A stretch of 64,000 nt of DNA from Eubacteriaceae bacterium (GCA_910575665.1 CAJTFB010000022.1:1-64000); one strand, 5' to 3'; positions 9,406-20,009 are shown, counted from the first letter of the stretch. Notes: generated by a model not told the origin, from the sequence alone. Numbers and translations: made by a program.

Positions 9406-10737
9406 ATGAATCTAAAGGATAAAAAGGTTTTGGTTGTCGGTCTCGGAAAAAGCGGAATGGCAGCATATGAACTATTGAAGAAAATGGGGGCGCTGGTGAG
9501 CCTCTATGACGGAAATAAAGAGATGAAGATCGAGTCGGTGGATGTGCCATTGTATCTGGGAGATCTTCCGGAAGAAATGTTTTCCGGGTTTGATTGTGCT
9601 GTATTCAGTCCCGGCGTTCCGCTGGATATTCCGGTAGCCAGATATCTGATTCATAACAGGGTGCCGGTGATCGGTGAGATCGAGCTGGCCTGGCTGATGG
9701 AGAGAGGGCAGGTGATGGGGATCACAGGAACCAATGGAAAAACCACTACCACCACGCTGACCGGTGAGATTATGAGAGCCTATAATCAGAAGACCTTTGT
9801 GGTAGGGAACATTGGAAATCCTTATACAAAAGAGGTATTAAAGAGTGAAAAAGATTCCGTGACAGTGGCGGAGATCAGTAGTTTTCAGCTGGAGACCATC
9901 GATACTTTTTCGCCGAAGGTAAGTGCGGTGCTGAATATCACACCAGACCACTTGAACCGGCATGGGACCATGGAAAATTATATTGACGCCAAGATCAGCA
10001 TAACAAAAAATCAGGGGGCAGACCAGCTCTGTGTCCTAAATTACGAAGATGAAGTGCTTCGGGAGAGAGCCCGTCACATGAGATGCCGTACCTTGTTATT
10101 CAGCAGTAGAAGGAAACTTAGTCAGGGTATGTACAAGGATGAGAATGGGAACCTGGTGATGGCGGAGGATGGAAGGGTGATCCTGAATCAGAAGGAAACC
10201 CGTCTTCCTGGGGATCACAACGCAGAAAATATCATGGCGGCACTGATGATGGTGTTTGAGATGGGAGTTCCAGAAGAGCTTGCGGTAGAGGTGGTACGGA
10301 ACTTTCAGCCGGTGGAACACCGAGTAGAGTTTGTAAAATCTGTGAATGGAGTGGATTATTACAACGATTCTAAGGGAACCAATCCCGATGCGGCGATCAA
10401 GGGAATCCAGTCCATGGATCGGCCAACGGTGCTGATCGGCGGCGGATACGATAAGGGTGGCGATTTTTCTGAGTGGATCCGGAGCTTTGACGGAAGAGTG
10501 AAGCGTCTTTTGCTTCTGGGGGCCACTAAGGAGCGGATCGCTCAGAATGCAAAGGATTGTGGATTTACGGATTATCAGTTTGTGGATACACTGGAGGAGG
10601 CGGTGAGTACAGCCAGCGAGCTGGCTGCGGCGGGAGATGCGGTGCTTTTGTCGCCGGCATGTGCCAGCTGGGATATGTTTGATTCCTACGAGCAGCGGGG
10701 GAATATGTTTAAAGAATTAGTGAATGGTTTGGAGTGA
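9406..10737 (+). CDS. murD: UDP-MurNAc-L-alanine:D-glutamate ligase MurD
   Basis: MurD adds D-glutamate to UDP-MurNAc-L-Ala in the cytoplasm using ATP. The 443 residues show an N-terminal Rossmann-like fold ([13 protein letters not shown]), the central ATP loop [12 protein letters not shown] near 105, and the C-terminal ligase domain with [12 protein letters not shown]. The length is typical. It follows mraY by 31 bases. murE, murF and murG do not lie in this cluster. Confidence 0.96.
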   Translation: MNLKDKKVLVVGLGKSGMAAYELLKKMGALVSLYDGNKEMKIESVDVPLYLGDLPEEMFSGFDCAVFSPGVPLDIPVARYLIHNRVPVIGEIELAWLMERGQVMGITGTNGKTTTTTLTGEIMRAYNQKTFVVGNIGNPYTKEVLKSEKDSVTVAEISSFQLETIDTFSPKVSAVLNITPDHLNRHGTMENYIDAKISITKNQGADQLCVLNYEDEVLRERARHMRCRTLLFSSRRKLSQGMYKDENGNLVMAEDGRVILNQKETRLPGDHNAENIMAALMMVFEMGVPEELAVEVVRNFQPVEHRVEFVKSVNGVDYYNDSKGTNPDAAIKGIQSMDRPTVLIGGGYDKGGDFSEWIRSFDGRVKRLLLLGATKERIAQNAKDCGFTDYQFVDTLEEAVSTASELAAAGDAVLLSPACASWDMFDSYEQRGNMFKELVNGLE

Positions 10738-10744
10738 GATCGGA

Positions 10745-11884
10745 ATGAAAAAAAGCGGGCAGGACCGGGCCAATTATCAGCGGGAAAGTACCTTTGATTA
10801 CAGTCTCCTGCTCATTACCCTTTGTTTGGTAGGGTTTGGGCTGCTGATGATCTACAGTTCAAGTTCATATACTTCACAGGTGAAATATAATGATGCTGCT
10901 TACTTTTTAAAGAAACAGCTATTTGGAGTTATTGCCGGAATCACGGCGATGCTGGTGGTGGTAAATATCAACTACCATGCCTACATTAAGAAGATACCAG
11001 GGCTGCGGATCCGGCTGGTCACACTGATCTATTTCGTGGCGGCGACGCTGCAGGTTCTCGCTTCCTTGATGGGAGCCGAAAAAAATGGTGCCAGGAGGTG
11101 GCTGATCATCGGCCCCTTATCGCTTCAGCCATCAGAGATCACCAAGATTGCAGTGATTCTGATCGCTGCCTATTTCATTCAGCTGCGTCCGAAGGAGATG
11201 AGCAAGCTACGGGGAATTGTGCGGGTGTTTGTGCCGGTGGGGCTGCTTCTGGGGCTGGTGGCGATGGAAAATCTGAGTACGGCTATTGTCGTCTTTATCG
11301 TTGCTTTCGGAATGTGTTTTGTGGCAGCGAAAAAAAAGTGGATCTATATCGGGATCATTTTGGTGGGGGCTGTATTTTTTGCCTTGATCATTCTGTTCGG
11401 AGAAGGCTTCCGAATGGAGCGGTTTCAGATCTGGTTGGATGTGGAGCACCATGAAAAGGGATTTCAGATTTTACAGGGACTGTATGCCATAGCCTCCGGA
11501 GGCGTATTTGGAACGGGGCTGGGAGAGAGTATGCAGAAGCTTGGCTTTATTCCTGAACCCCACAATGATATGATCTTTTCCATCATTTGTGAAGAACTGG
11601 GAATGGTGGGAGCAGGCATCGTTATACTGATGTTTATTCTTCTTCTTTGGAGGATCTACAATACGGCGGTGACGGCGCCGGATCTGTTTAGCGGATTGAT
11701 TTGTACCGGTGTCATGATACATATTGCCACCCAGGTGATGATGAACATCGCGGTGGTGACCAACTCCATGCCCTCTACGGGTATTCCGATGCCTTTTATT
11801 AGTTATGGAGGAACCAGCGTGTCGATCCTTTTAGCAGAGATGGGGCTGGTCCTGGGAATATCGAAAAAACGGACTAAGACATGA
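10745..11884 (+). CDS. SEDS glycosyltransferase FtsW/SpoVE
   Basis: This is a lipid II polymerase of the SEDS family that works with a class B PBP. The 379 residues form about ten membrane helices. Family signatures are [17 protein letters not shown], an ENLSTA loop, and the long extracellular loop [24 protein letters not shown] with EELGMVG after it. The start at 10745 follows GGAG by 10 bases and lies just after murD ends. Whether it serves division (FtsW) or sporulation (SpoVE) cannot be told from sequence. Only one such gene is present here despite two PBPs. Confidence 0.92.
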   Translation: MKKSGQDRANYQRESTFDYSLLLITLCLVGFGLLMIYSSSSYTSQVKYNDAAYFLKKQLFGVIAGITAMLVVVNINYHAYIKKIPGLRIRLVTLIYFVAATLQVLASLMGAEKNGARRWLIIGPLSLQPSEITKIAVILIAAYFIQLRPKEMSKLRGIVRVFVPVGLLLGLVAMENLSTAIVVFIVAFGMCFVAAKKKWIYIGIILVGAVFFALIILFGEGFRMERFQIWLDVEHHEKGFQILQGLYAIASGGVFGTGLGESMQKLGFIPEPHNDMIFSIICEELGMVGAGIVILMFILLLWRIYNTAVTAPDLFSGLICTGVMIHIATQVMMNIAVVTNSMPSTGIPMPFISYGGTSVSILLAEMGLVLGISKKRTKT

Positions 11885-11946
11885 CACCATAACCTTCTAA
11901 CCGCATATTTATAATATTATCATGAATATGTGGATGGGGGATTCCG

Positions 11947-13194
11947 GTGTTAATAGAAGTAGAGGGTGGCAGAAAGGCTGCCGGGGAATTGACAGTGCAA
12001 GGTGCCAAAAATGCAGTTCTTCCTATGATCGCAGCCACAGTACTGTGCAGACAGACAACGGTGATTGAAAATTGTCCCAGGATACAGGATGTCTATTCCA
12101 TGACAGCCGTACTAAAGGATATCGGTGCAAAGGTCAGTTGGGAGGAAGATAAGCTGATCATAGACACAGCTTCGGTGACCAAAAGCGAGATTACCCAAAA
12201 AGAGGTAGGGGATATCAGAGCTTCCATTCTATTTCTTGGCAGTATGTTAGGCAGGATGCAGGTGGCAGGAATCCGCCTGCCGGGGGGATGTTCCATCGGT
12301 GCAAGACCGGTGGACTATCATCTGGCAGCATTTTCTGCTATGGGAGCAGAGACCAGCCAGCAGGAGGATGTCATCTGTTGTGAGATCAAACACAGAGGGG
12401 AAGAGCGGGTTAAGCTTCCCTATCCTAGTGTGGGAGCGACAGAAAATGTGATCTTATATGCTGTGCTTCGGAAAGGGATTACGATTCTTGAGAATGCGGC
12501 AAAAGAACCGGAAATCAGAGAATTATGTGAGTTTCTCCGGCAGATGGGCGCCCAGATATATGGTGATGGGGAAGAATGTATCACCATCCAGGGTGTCAAT
12601 GAACTGCAGGGTGTGATTTACCGGCTGAAAACAGACCGAATCGCTTTTCTCACCTATGCGGCAATGGTGGCCGGAAGCGGTGGTAGCGCCTGCTTTAGGG
12701 TGTATGGTGATACCTTTGAGGCAGAGAAGAAATATCTTGCCAAGACCGGTTGCCACATGGAGACCACAGGAGAGCAGATCAGAGTCTCTGGCGAAGGCGG
12801 GATCCGACCGGTTCCCTATATCCGGACAGAGCCCTATCCTGGTTTTCCCACCGATGCCCAGTCGTTATTTTTGGCCCTTTTATCCCGTTCCTACGGGGAG
12901 AGCTTAATCGAAGAAAGCGTATTTGAAAACCGGTTTCTCGTCGCCGGGCAGCTGAGGAAGATGGGGGCAGATATTGAGGTGGCGGGACAACGCGCCTGTG
13001 TTAGAGGGGTGACGAGACTCCACGGAGAGATGGTTCAGGCCACGGATCTTCGCAGCGGGGCAGCACTATTGCTTGCTGGTGTGATGGCGGAGGGGAAGAC
13101 AATGGTAGATCAAAGTCATTATATACTTCGGGGATATGAGATTCCGGTGGAAAATATGCAGAGTCTCGGCCTGTGTGCTAGGTATGTGGTCTAG
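11947..13194 (+). CDS. murA: UDP-GlcNAc 1-carboxyvinyltransferase MurA
   Basis: MurA transfers enolpyruvate from PEP to UDP-GlcNAc, the first committed step of peptidoglycan synthesis. The 415 residues contain the N-terminal GAKNAVLPM motif and the active-site cysteine in LPGGCSIGARP near residue 115, so the enzyme should be fosfomycin-sensitive. The start is GTG with GGGGGA 6 bases upstream. It is unusual in standing between ftsW and ftsQ without murG. A second murA copy elsewhere is common in Firmicutes. Confidence 0.93.
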   Translation: MLIEVEGGRKAAGELTVQGAKNAVLPMIAATVLCRQTTVIENCPRIQDVYSMTAVLKDIGAKVSWEEDKLIIDTASVTKSEITQKEVGDIRASILFLGSMLGRMQVAGIRLPGGCSIGARPVDYHLAAFSAMGAETSQQEDVICCEIKHRGEERVKLPYPSVGATENVILYAVLRKGITILENAAKEPEIRELCEFLRQMGAQIYGDGEECITIQGVNELQGVIYRLKTDRIAFLTYAAMVAGSGGSACFRVYGDTFEAEKKYLAKTGCHMETTGEQIRVSGEGGIRPVPYIRTEPYPGFPTDAQSLFLALLSRSYGESLIEESVFENRFLVAGQLRKMGADIEVAGQRACVRGVTRLHGEMVQATDLRSGAALLLAGVMAEGKTMVDQSHYILRGYEIPVENMQSLGLCARYVV

Positions 13195-13256
13195 GACAAC
13201 GATTGCAGACCACTGTAAAGGTGTGCTGGTATGTTGACATAAGGAGATGGATAAAA

Positions 13257-13964
13257 ATGAAAAATATACCATGGAGGATCGTGGTTCCCGTGTCGGTGGC
13301 TGGTATTCTTTTGCTTGTCATTTTTTTGTTTCAGGTGACGACAGTGACGGTGGAAGGTAATACTTTTTTTTCGGAAGAAGTAGTGGCCTCGGAAGTCTGC
13401 GGAAGTTTTATGGATAGAAATATCGTTGGTTCGTGGCTCAAAAACCATCTTGGCTTTTCGGCGAAACTTCCCTATGTGAGAGAGTACGAGATCACCTATC
13501 CGGGAATTCATCAGATTCATATCAAATTGTATGAGAAAAAGATCATTGCAGGGATTGTATATATGAATCAGTATATCTACTTTGATAAAGATGGCATGGT
13601 GCTGCGAAGCACCAGTGAGGAACTGCCGGATATACCATTGTTTGAGACGAAGACTATGACGACGTTCACCATCTATGAGGAAGTAAAGATGGAGGATGAG
13701 GAACTGTTAGGACAGATCATGAATCTCGCCAATCTATTTCAGCATTACGGGGTGGACTGGTCACGGGTCATTTTTGATAACAATAATGCCGCCTATCTGT
13801 ATGCTGGGGAGATCCAGGTGAAATTGGGCAAAAAAGACAGCTACGATGAACAGATTTCCGCTCTTTCCAGTGTACTGGCGAAAGCACAGGAAGAACAGCT
13901 TTCGGGAGAGATTGATATGACAAATTATCATTTTAAGGGAGATATTATTCTTAAGAAAAAATGA
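13257..13964 (+). CDS. Cell division protein FtsQ/DivIB
   Basis: This is a bitopic divisome protein that connects FtsL and its partners to septal synthesis. The 235 residues have a short cytoplasmic start, a membrane helix (IVVPVSVAGILLLVIFLFQV), and an outside POTRA-like strand set beginning VTTVTVEGNTFFSEEVV. I chose ATG 13257 because AAGGAGAT lies 8 bases upstream. An in-frame upstream start at 13203 lacks such a site. Position between murA and ftsZ supports the call. Confidence 0.88.
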   Translation: MKNIPWRIVVPVSVAGILLLVIFLFQVTTVTVEGNTFFSEEVVASEVCGSFMDRNIVGSWLKNHLGFSAKLPYVREYEITYPGIHQIHIKLYEKKIIAGIVYMNQYIYFDKDGMVLRSTSEELPDIPLFETKTMTTFTIYEEVKMEDEELLGQIMNLANLFQHYGVDWSRVIFDNNNAAYLYAGEIQVKLGKKDSYDEQISALSSVLAKAQEEQLSGEIDMTNYHFKGDIILKKK

Positions 13965-14006
13965 GTGCTGACAAAACAAAAAACTTGCAAAACTTGCATT
14001 TTATAC

Positions 14007-14035
14007 TTGATTATTTTTGGAAAAAAATATATTAT
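14007..14035 (+). promoter_or_regulatory. Promoter of ftsZ
   Basis: TTGATT (14007-14012) and TATTAT (14030-14035) are spaced by 17 bases within a very AT-rich region of about 155 bases between ftsQ and ftsZ. This suggests that ftsZ has its own promoter in addition to read-through from the cluster. Confidence 0.5.
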
Positions 14036-14121
14036 ATATAATATATGCTTTAATGCGCGTATATTCTATATGATTTTTCTCATCGTTTAGATTTTCTTTT
14101 TAGATAGAAGGAGGAACTGTA

Positions 14122-15366
14122 GTGCTAGAGATTATGAATAATGAAGCAGAATCCACCGCTAAAATTCTTGTGATCGGAGTTGGTGGCGCTGGGAATAATG
14201 CTGTGAACCGGATGATAGACGAGGGGATCAAAGGTGTGGACTTTGTCTGTGTAAATACGGACAAGCAGCATTTACGCAGCTGCAAGGCTCCCATGAGCAT
14301 GCAGATTGGCGAGAAGCTGACCAAAGGGCTTGGGGCAGGAGCGAAGCCGGATGTCGGAGAAAAAGCTGCTGAGGAGAGCCGTGAAGAGCTTACGGAGATC
14401 ATAAAGGGTTGTGATATGGTATTTGTCACCTGCGGTATGGGAGGCGGAACTGGAACCGGTGCGGCGCCGGTAGTTGCCCAGATCGCTAAGGATATGGGGA
14501 TATTGACAGTTGGCGTGGTGACAAAACCATTTAAATTTGAAGGAAAGCAGAGAATGACCAATGCGATGGGGGGCATTGACAAGTTAAAGCAGCATGTGGA
14601 TACACTGATTGTGGTTCCCAATGATAAATTACTTGAGATTAGCGACAAGAGGACATCCATGGCTGAGGCGTTCTGCATGGCAGACCAGGTATTGCAGCAG
14701 GGTGTTCAGGGTATTACCGATCTGATCAATATGCCTGCACTGATCAATCTCGATTTTGCAGACGTTGTCACGGTTATGCAGGACAAGGGTATTGCACACA
14801 TCGGAGTCGGAAGTGGAAAGGGCGAGACGAAGTGTCTCGACGCGGTTCAACAGGCCATCACCAGTCCGCTGCTTGAGACAAGTATCGATGGTGCATCTCA
14901 TGTTATCATAAATGTTTCAGGTGATATTGGATTGCTTGAGGCGAATGAAGCTGCTACATATGTCCAGGAGATGACAGGCGAGGATGCCAATATAATCTTT
15001 GGTGCTATGATGGATGAAGAACATTCCGATACGGTTACGATTACGGTGATCGCTACGGGGCTGGAAGAAAAAGATGCCATGTCACATTTTGGACGTTCCT
15101 TTAGCACAGGAAGCAGTTTTCTGGGTGAGACATCCGCTACGGTTTCTGCGATGCGCAGGCCCAGTTTTTTATCCGGTATGGGGAATCAGCCGCGTAACAC
15201 TGCGGGACAGTCTCCGGTATCCAAACCGTCGCAGCAGACTACGGTTGAAGATATGCCGGTAGTGACAAGAACTGTGACGCCATTGAAGCCGACAGCACCG
15301 TCAGAGAGCCAGGATATGCAGGAAGGAATTAAAATACCACCATTTCTTCAGAAAAATAGAAAATAG
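14122..15366 (+). CDS. ftsZ: Cell division GTPase FtsZ
   Basis: FtsZ is the tubulin-like GTPase that forms the division ring. The 414 residues include [12 protein letters not shown], the tubulin signature [13 protein letters not shown] near residue 107, and the C-terminal membrane-tether and partner-binding peptide [12 protein letters not shown]. The start is GTG, set by GGAGG 7 bases upstream. No ftsA gene precedes it, which implies another membrane anchor such as SepF elsewhere in the genome. Confidence 0.97.
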   Translation: MLEIMNNEAESTAKILVIGVGGAGNNAVNRMIDEGIKGVDFVCVNTDKQHLRSCKAPMSMQIGEKLTKGLGAGAKPDVGEKAAEESREELTEIIKGCDMVFVTCGMGGGTGTGAAPVVAQIAKDMGILTVGVVTKPFKFEGKQRMTNAMGGIDKLKQHVDTLIVVPNDKLLEISDKRTSMAEAFCMADQVLQQGVQGITDLINMPALINLDFADVVTVMQDKGIAHIGVGSGKGETKCLDAVQQAITSPLLETSIDGASHVIINVSGDIGLLEANEAATYVQEMTGEDANIIFGAMMDEEHSDTVTITVIATGLEEKDAMSHFGRSFSTGSSFLGETSATVSAMRRPSFLSGMGNQPRNTAGQSPVSKPSQQTTVEDMPVVTRTVTPLKPTAPSESQDMQEGIKIPPFLQKNRK

Positions 15367-15378
15367 GAGGACTAAAAG

Positions 15379-15618
15379 ATGTCTATAATGGTTAAAACAA
15401 TGATACAGGTATTATATATTATCATCTGTATCGCGATTGTGGTTGTCGTTTTGATGCAGGAAGGAAAAAATTCAGGGCTGGGTGCCGTTTCCGGTGCCGC
15501 AGATACTTACTGGAGCAAGAATAAGGGACGTTCTACAGAAGGTAAGATGGTAAAGATCACCACCGTACTTGGCGCTTTGTTTATCATTCTTTCCCTTGTA
15601 CTCTGTGCAAACATGTAG
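15379..15618 (+). CDS. secG: Preprotein translocase subunit SecG
   Basis: SecG is a small accessory subunit of the SecYEG channel. The 79 residues form two membrane helices around the conserved loop LMQEGKNSGLGAVSGAADTYW. AGGAGG stands 9 bases before the ATG. It follows ftsZ by only 12 bases, so the two are probably cotranscribed, and a terminator follows. Confidence 0.93.
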   Translation: MSIMVKTMIQVLYIIICIAIVVVVLMQEGKNSGLGAVSGAADTYWSKNKGRSTEGKMVKITTVLGALFIILSLVLCANM

Positions 15619-15654
15619 ATTCCATACCGTAAAATTGAGCCAGATAAACAGTAA

Positions 15655-15697
15655 CCTCTGAAGAGTCTTTGTAAGGAAAGCTTCAGAGGTTTTCTTT
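15655..15697 (+). terminator. Terminator after secG
   Basis: CCTCTGAAG (15655-15663) pairs perfectly with CTTCAGAGG (15681-15689) and is followed by TTTTCTTT, a clear Rho-independent terminator that separates secG from rnr. Confidence 0.8.
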
Positions 15698-15748
15698 AGT
15701 GTCTCCTGCTGGCTGACGACAGCCACAATATGAGAAAGAGAGGAAAAA

Positions 15749-17866
15749 ATGGATAGAAAACAAATGGTATATCATTTCATATGTGAGGATGATTATAAAC
15801 CGTTAAAGGGGAAAGAAATGGCATTGCTTTTTTGCGTGCCCAAAAAAGAAAGAAAACAGTTTCATGATATACTGGATGAATTGGTGGCTGAGGGAAAGAT
15901 CATATTGGATCGGACAGGAAGATACCGGCTGCCAGAGGAAAATGTGAACACAGGAGTCTTTATGGCTACCAGCCGGGGATTTGGTTTTGTGCGTGTGGAG
16001 GGCAGGGAAGGAGATGTCTTTATTCCGGAGCCCTATATTTCCAATGCCTTTGACGGGGATATCGTAATGGTGCAGATTTTCCGGGAGGGGGACGGGAAAA
16101 AGCGCTGTGAGGGAAAGATCATAAAAGTTGTAGAGCGTAAAAATGAGACGGTGGTTGGGACATTTACGAGAAATAACCATTATGGATTTGTCGTGGTGGA
16201 CCGGGAAAAATTTACCAGCGACGTCTATATTCCCAAGGGAAGGACAATGGATGCGGTCACTGGCCACAAGGTTGTGGTGGAGATTGAGGATTTTGGGGAC
16301 GGCGTGAAAAATCCAGAAGGAAAGATCATAGAAATTCTGGGACACAGCAACGATCCCGGAGTGGATATCCTGTCAATTATACGGGGATTTGGACTGCCGG
16401 AAGATTTTCCAGAGGATGTGATGCGCCAGACAGCACAGGTTCCTTCTGAGGTAACCAGTGAAGAGATTGCCGGCAGGATGGATTTTCGTGGCTGCCAGAC
16501 TGTGACGATCGATGGAGAGGACGCCAAAGATCTCGACGATGCCATTACTTTGACCAGGAGAGAAGATGGAGGTTTTGAGCTGGGTGTGCATATTGCAGAT
16601 GTGACGAATTATGTTACAGAAGCATCGGCGCTGGACAGAGAAGCATTGAAGCGGGGTACCAGCGTGTACCTTACAGACCGTGTGATTCCTATGCTGCCCC
16701 ATAAGCTGTCAAATGGAATCTGCTCCTTAAATGAGGGCGTGGACCGGCTGGCTCTGAGCTGTATCATTTCTTACAATAAAGAGGGGAAGATCCTGGATTC
16801 CCGCATTGGGGAGTCGGTGATCTGTGTGGACCGGAGGATGAGCTATACAGAAGTAAATTCCATTGTAACGCTTCGGGATGAGACTGTGCGGGAAAAATTC
16901 CGGGAACTGGTTCCGATGTTTGAGACCATGAAAGAACTGGCGGGTATTCTGCGTAAAAGCCGCAAAAAGCAGGGATCGATTGATTTCGATTTTCCAGAGT
17001 GCAAAATCGTGGTAGATAGACAGGGAAAACCTCTGGATATCGTTCCCTATGACCGGAACACTGCCACCCGGATCATCGAGGAATTTATGCTGGCGGCGAA
17101 CAAAGTAGTGGCAGAGGATTTTTTCTGGCAGGAGATTCCTTTTGTATACCGTACCCACGAGTATCCTGATCTGGAGAAGATCAAGGAGCTGGCGGCGCTG
17201 GCAAGAAGTTTTGCTTATACGCTGAAGGTGGGCAATGAAGAGGTTCATCCGAGAGAGATCCAGAAGCTGATCGAGAGCATCGAGGGCTCCGAGGAAGAGA
17301 CATTTTTAAGCCGGATTACCCTGAGGGCGATGAAACGTGCCAGATACTCCACAGAAAACGATGGTCATTTTGGTCTTGCCACCAAATATTACTGCCATTT
17401 TACATCGCCTATTCGAAGATATCCAGATCTACAGATACACCGGATCATAAAAGAAAGTCTGCGTGGCGGTATGAGTTTACGGCGTCGTCAGCATTATGAG
17501 GACATTCTTCCCGGTGTGGCAAAGGCCAGCAGTGATCTGGAGCGCCGGGCGGACGAAGCGGAACGGGAAGTGGACAAGCTGAAAAAGACAGAATATATGA
17601 AAGACCGGATCGGAGAGGTCTTTGAAGGTGTGATCAGCGGCGTGACCTCCTGGGGGGTTTATGTGGAACTTCCCAATACCGTAGAGGGTATGATCCGTCT
17701 TGCAGATATGGAAGATGACAGTTATGAGTACGACAGTGAGAATTACAGGGTGACAGGAAAATACAGTGGAAGAGAGCTTAGACTGGGACAGAAGATAAAG
17801 GTGCAGGTGGCGCATGCCGACACCTTTACCAGAACAATAGATTTCGTGATTCCGAAGGAGGTTTAG
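15749..17866 (+). CDS. rnr: Ribonuclease R
   Basis: RNase R is a processive 3'-5' exoribonuclease that degrades structured RNA and cooperates with tmRNA/SmpB. The 705 residues show an N-terminal winged helix, cold-shock domains ([13 protein letters not shown]...DVFIPEPYI), the RNB catalytic domain with [14 protein letters not shown] near 250 holding the metal-binding aspartates, and a C-terminal S1 domain ([15 protein letters not shown]). The gene ends 4 bases before smpB, fitting the functional link. Confidence 0.95.
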   Translation: MDRKQMVYHFICEDDYKPLKGKEMALLFCVPKKERKQFHDILDELVAEGKIILDRTGRYRLPEENVNTGVFMATSRGFGFVRVEGREGDVFIPEPYISNAFDGDIVMVQIFREGDGKKRCEGKIIKVVERKNETVVGTFTRNNHYGFVVVDREKFTSDVYIPKGRTMDAVTGHKVVVEIEDFGDGVKNPEGKIIEILGHSNDPGVDILSIIRGFGLPEDFPEDVMRQTAQVPSEVTSEEIAGRMDFRGCQTVTIDGEDAKDLDDAITLTRREDGGFELGVHIADVTNYVTEASALDREALKRGTSVYLTDRVIPMLPHKLSNGICSLNEGVDRLALSCIISYNKEGKILDSRIGESVICVDRRMSYTEVNSIVTLRDETVREKFRELVPMFETMKELAGILRKSRKKQGSIDFDFPECKIVVDRQGKPLDIVPYDRNTATRIIEEFMLAANKVVAEDFFWQEIPFVYRTHEYPDLEKIKELAALARSFAYTLKVGNEEVHPREIQKLIESIEGSEEETFLSRITLRAMKRARYSTENDGHFGLATKYYCHFTSPIRRYPDLQIHRIIKESLRGGMSLRRRQHYEDILPGVAKASSDLERRADEAEREVDKLKKTEYMKDRIGEVFEGVISGVTSWGVYVELPNTVEGMIRLADMEDDSYEYDSENYRVTGKYSGRELRLGQKIKVQVAHADTFTRTIDFVIPKEV

Positions 17867-17870
17867 GAAA

Positions 17871-18335
17871 ATGGGGAAGGATACGGTAAAACTGATTGCC
17901 AACAACAAAAAGGCATGGCATGATTATTTTATTGAGGATAAATATGAGGCAGGGATCGAGCTTCATGGCACGGAGGTAAAATCCATACGTATGGGGCACT
18001 GCAGTATCAAGGAGGCATTCATCCGTGTGGAAAAAGGGGAGGTATTTGTATATGGCATGCATGTCAGTCCATATGAGAAGGGAAATATTTTCAACAAAGA
18101 TCCTCTGAGACCAAGAAAACTTTTGCTTCACCGTAGCGAGATCCGAAAGCTGATTGGTAAAATGGCGCAAAAAGGTTATACGCTGGTTCCCCTGCAGGTG
18201 TATTTTAAGGGAAGCCTGATCAAGATCGAGATTGCTCTGGCAAAGGGTAAGAAACTCTATGACAAGCGGGAGGACATCGCCAAGAAGGATCAGAAGCGGG
18301 CGGCAGAGAGAGAATTTAAAATAAAAAACATATAA
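17871..18335 (+). CDS. smpB: SsrA-binding protein SmpB
   Basis: SmpB delivers tmRNA to stalled ribosomes. The 154 residues contain the OB-fold signature [15 protein letters not shown], the stretch KNIFNKDP-like [17 protein letters not shown], and a basic C-terminal tail that enters the decoding centre. GGAGG lies 7 bases before the ATG. It is tightly coupled to rnr. No tmRNA gene is visible in the 170 bases that follow. Confidence 0.96.
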   Translation: MGKDTVKLIANNKKAWHDYFIEDKYEAGIELHGTEVKSIRMGHCSIKEAFIRVEKGEVFVYGMHVSPYEKGNIFNKDPLRPRKLLLHRSEIRKLIGKMAQKGYTLVPLQVYFKGSLIKIEIALAKGKKLYDKREDIAKKDQKRAAEREFKIKNI

Positions 18336-18440
18336 TGAAGGAAGAGAAGAAACTAAGCGGCGAGATGAATGTTTTCGCAGAAGATATTTCGAGCCCATAA
18401 GTGCTTTACATTTGGCTTTGTATAAAAAAATAAAAATAAT

Positions 18441-18457
18441 TGTAACAAAATTGTAAT
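18441..18457 (+). promoter_or_regulatory. WalR-type box upstream of hydrolase
   Basis: TGTAAC-AAAAT-TGTAAT matches exactly the tandem WalR (YycF) consensus TGTWAH-N5-TGTWAH known from Bacillus and Staphylococcus. It lies 48 bases before the start of a cell-wall hydrolase, just upstream of weak promoter elements (TATACT 18476 or TACAAT 18483), which is where an activator would bind. This suggests control by the WalKR cell-wall system. Confidence 0.6.
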
Positions 18458-18504
18458 AAAATTAACAAAATTGCATATACTCTACAATAAGTGAGGTAGA
18501 GTGT

Positions 18505-19185
18505 ATGAAAAGAATTAAAGTTTTTGTAATGATATTGTACATTATGTTTGTGGTTGAAATCCTTGGTGCCTGGAGCAACACTCCGAAGGCCAAGGAGACG
18601 GCGGCCTTTACGGTAGCGATTAAGCCACAGATGATCATGGAAGAAAATGAGGCAGCGGCAGAGGAGCTGGCAGCACGTGTTGAATATGCCAATATAAAAG
18701 CGCAGGAAAGGATAAAAAACAATGAGTATTACTCCAGTGTAAATGAGGAAGAAGAAAGGGAACGGGAATATCGACTGGAAAAAGAACGTCAGAGAAAAGA
18801 ACGTATCCGTCAAAAAAAGCGGGAAGAGCGCAGGATCCTGGAGAGGATCGTGGAGGCTGAAGCGGGAGATCAGGATCTGAAAGGCCGGATTCTGGTGGCA
18901 AATGTAATCATGAACCGCGTCAAGTCCAAACATTTCCCTAATACGATAAAGGCCGTTGTGTTTGCCCATCGGCAGTTCTCTCCGATCCAAAATGGCAGAT
19001 ACTATAGGGTTACCGTTTCCCAAAAGACAAAGAAAGCAGTAAAAAAAGCATTGGAAGGTAAGGACTATTCTGACGGAGCACTCTATTTTATGTGCCGCAG
19101 CGCCTCAAGCCCTTCCAACGTAGCCTGGTTTGACCGGGCTTTGAGAAAAATCAAGACCTACGGCTGCCACGAATTTTTCCGGTAA
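18505..19185 (+). CDS. Secreted SleB-type cell wall hydrolase with coiled coil
   Basis: The 226 residues start with a signal or anchor helix (VFVMILYIMFVVEILG). About 80 very charged residues follow, probably a coiled coil (AEELAARVEYANIK..., then EEEREREYRLEKERQRKE). The end is a Hydrolase_2 (SleB/CwlJ) domain with VEAEAGDQDLKGRILVANVIMNRV and QFSPI. The family includes cortex-lytic enzymes and vegetative peptidoglycan hydrolases. The catalytic Glu is likely within VEAEAG. The upstream WalR-type box suggests a growth role rather than a spore role. The substrate bond is not deducible. Confidence 0.85.
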   Translation: MKRIKVFVMILYIMFVVEILGAWSNTPKAKETAAFTVAIKPQMIMEENEAAAEELAARVEYANIKAQERIKNNEYYSSVNEEEEREREYRLEKERQRKERIRQKKREERRILERIVEAEAGDQDLKGRILVANVIMNRVKSKHFPNTIKAVVFAHRQFSPIQNGRYYRVTVSQKTKKAVKKALEGKDYSDGALYFMCRSASSPSNVAWFDRALRKIKTYGCHEFFR

Positions 19186-19199
19186 CTGTCAAGCCATGC

Positions 19200-19259
19200 A
19201 CAAAAAGAAAAGAACGCCCTGGCAAGCTTGCTTGCAACAGGGCGTTCTTTTCTTTTTGT
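19200..19259. terminator. Strong bidirectional terminator
   Basis: Two perfectly complementary 22-base arms (19200-19221 and 19238-19259) surround a 16-base loop. The GC core GAACGCCCTG is flanked by A-rich and T-rich ends, so it can terminate transcription in both directions. It begins 14 bases after the hydrolase stop codon. Confidence 0.85.
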
Positions 19260-19577
19260 ATACGGCGATCAGCCGAAGCGAGATGAAGGAAACGAAGTTT
19301 CCGAAATCGAGCTTGCATGGCATGAAAGTTGTAGAGCGGAGTTTTTTGGTGTAATGTATACGGCGATCAGCCGAAGCGAGATGAAGGAAACGAAGTTTCC
19401 GAAATCGAGCTTGCATGGCATGAAAGTTGTAGAGCGGAGTTTTTTGGTGTAATGTATACGGCGATCAGCCGAAGCGAGATGAAGGAAACGGAGTTTCCGA
19501 AATCGAGCTTGCATGGCTTGACAGTTGTTTGCGCGGAGTTTTTTAGTGTAATGTATACGGCGCCCAGCCGAAGAAAC
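19257..19577 (+). repeat. Three tandem 98-bp hairpin repeats plus partial fourth
   Basis: Units start at 19257, 19355 and 19453 (spacing 98 bases), and a partial unit begins at 19552 after a 99-base copy. Each carries CGGCGATCAGCCG and the palindrome GGAAAC-GAA-GTTTCC. In the third copy the loop is changed to GGA while the stem is kept. Units are almost identical and directly joined without unique spacers. Short reading frames across them repeat the same peptide and are not real genes. Confidence 0.85.
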
Positions 19578-19681
19578 TCAATAAAAAAATTTTAAGAATA
19601 ACGCTATTTCGTTGGGCAAAGTGTCGTTTGTCGCAAGTTTGTGTCGTTGGTGCCATTTCGAGTAAATCAGGGAATTAATGT

Positions 19682-19687
19682 GGTATA
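19682..19687 (+). promoter_or_regulatory. Probable -10 box upstream of the LRR gene
   Basis: TATAAT stands in TGTGGTATAATAAGG with the extended -10 TG one base further upstream than usual. The -35 region is poor. It is the best promoter candidate for the small reading frames and the LRR gene downstream. The stretch 19578-19737 holds nothing else that I recognise. Confidence 0.4.
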
Positions 19688-19737
19688 ATAAGGGAGTAGT
19701 ATTGGCTCTGGATCTACGTGGGAAGTGAGGTGAAAGA

Positions 19738-19809
19738 ATGCAAATTATTTATGGTTGCAGTGAAGAAATTGTACTGCGTTCTTTTCATAAGGTAGTCAAT
19801 TCAAGTTAA
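19738..19809 (+). CDS. Possible 23-residue peptide
   Basis: ATG preceded by GTGAGGTGAAAGA opens a 23-codon frame, MQIIYGCSEEIVLRSFHKVV plus three residues. It may be a leader peptide or chance. There is no family and no membrane segment. It is listed only because the ribosome site is good and it lies directly behind a promoter-like element. Confidence 0.25.
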   Translation: MQIIYGCSEEIVLRSFHKVVNSS

Positions 19810-19859
19810 TGATTACAGTTGTGTGCAAGCAAAATAAAACATTAAAGGAGAGGTAGATA

Positions 19860-20009
19860 ATGAAAATAAAAAAATTAAAATTATTATGTTTGGCAATAAT
19901 TTTAGCCATGTTAAGTGGTATTCCATCATTGCACCTGCACCTTGGGGTGATAATAAAAAAATATCTAAACTACGTCAGTATATATTTAGCATACCTGCAA
20001 GTAAAATGA
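19860..20009 (+). CDS. Small signal-peptide-like ORF, perhaps frameshifted
   Basis: AAAGGAGAGGTAGATA precedes an ATG that opens 49 codons. The first 22 residues (MKIKKLKLLCLAIILAMLSG) look like a signal peptide. The rest is unremarkable in this frame. In the overlapping frame a reading from 19886 to 20035 gives a more protein-like tail (APAPWGDNKKISKLRQY), and its TGA overlaps the ATG of the LRR gene. A single-base frameshift near 19915 would join signal and tail. It could be a small secreted peptide or a decayed gene. Confidence 0.35.
   Translation: MKIKKLKLLCLAIILAMLSGIPSLHLHLGVIIKKYLNYVSIYLAYLQVK

Noticed and set aside
18336-18440. tmRNA gene after smpB
   Set aside because: The gap is too short and has neither the tRNA-like ends nor the tag reading frame.
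19189-19514. Small minus-strand genes in the 98-bp repeats
   Set aside because: They are the same peptide read repeatedly from the tandem units, with no ribosome sites.
19257-19577. CRISPR array
   Set aside because: Units of 98 bases are joined head to tail with no unique spacers, and no cas genes are near. The same applies to the 67-bp array at 35814.
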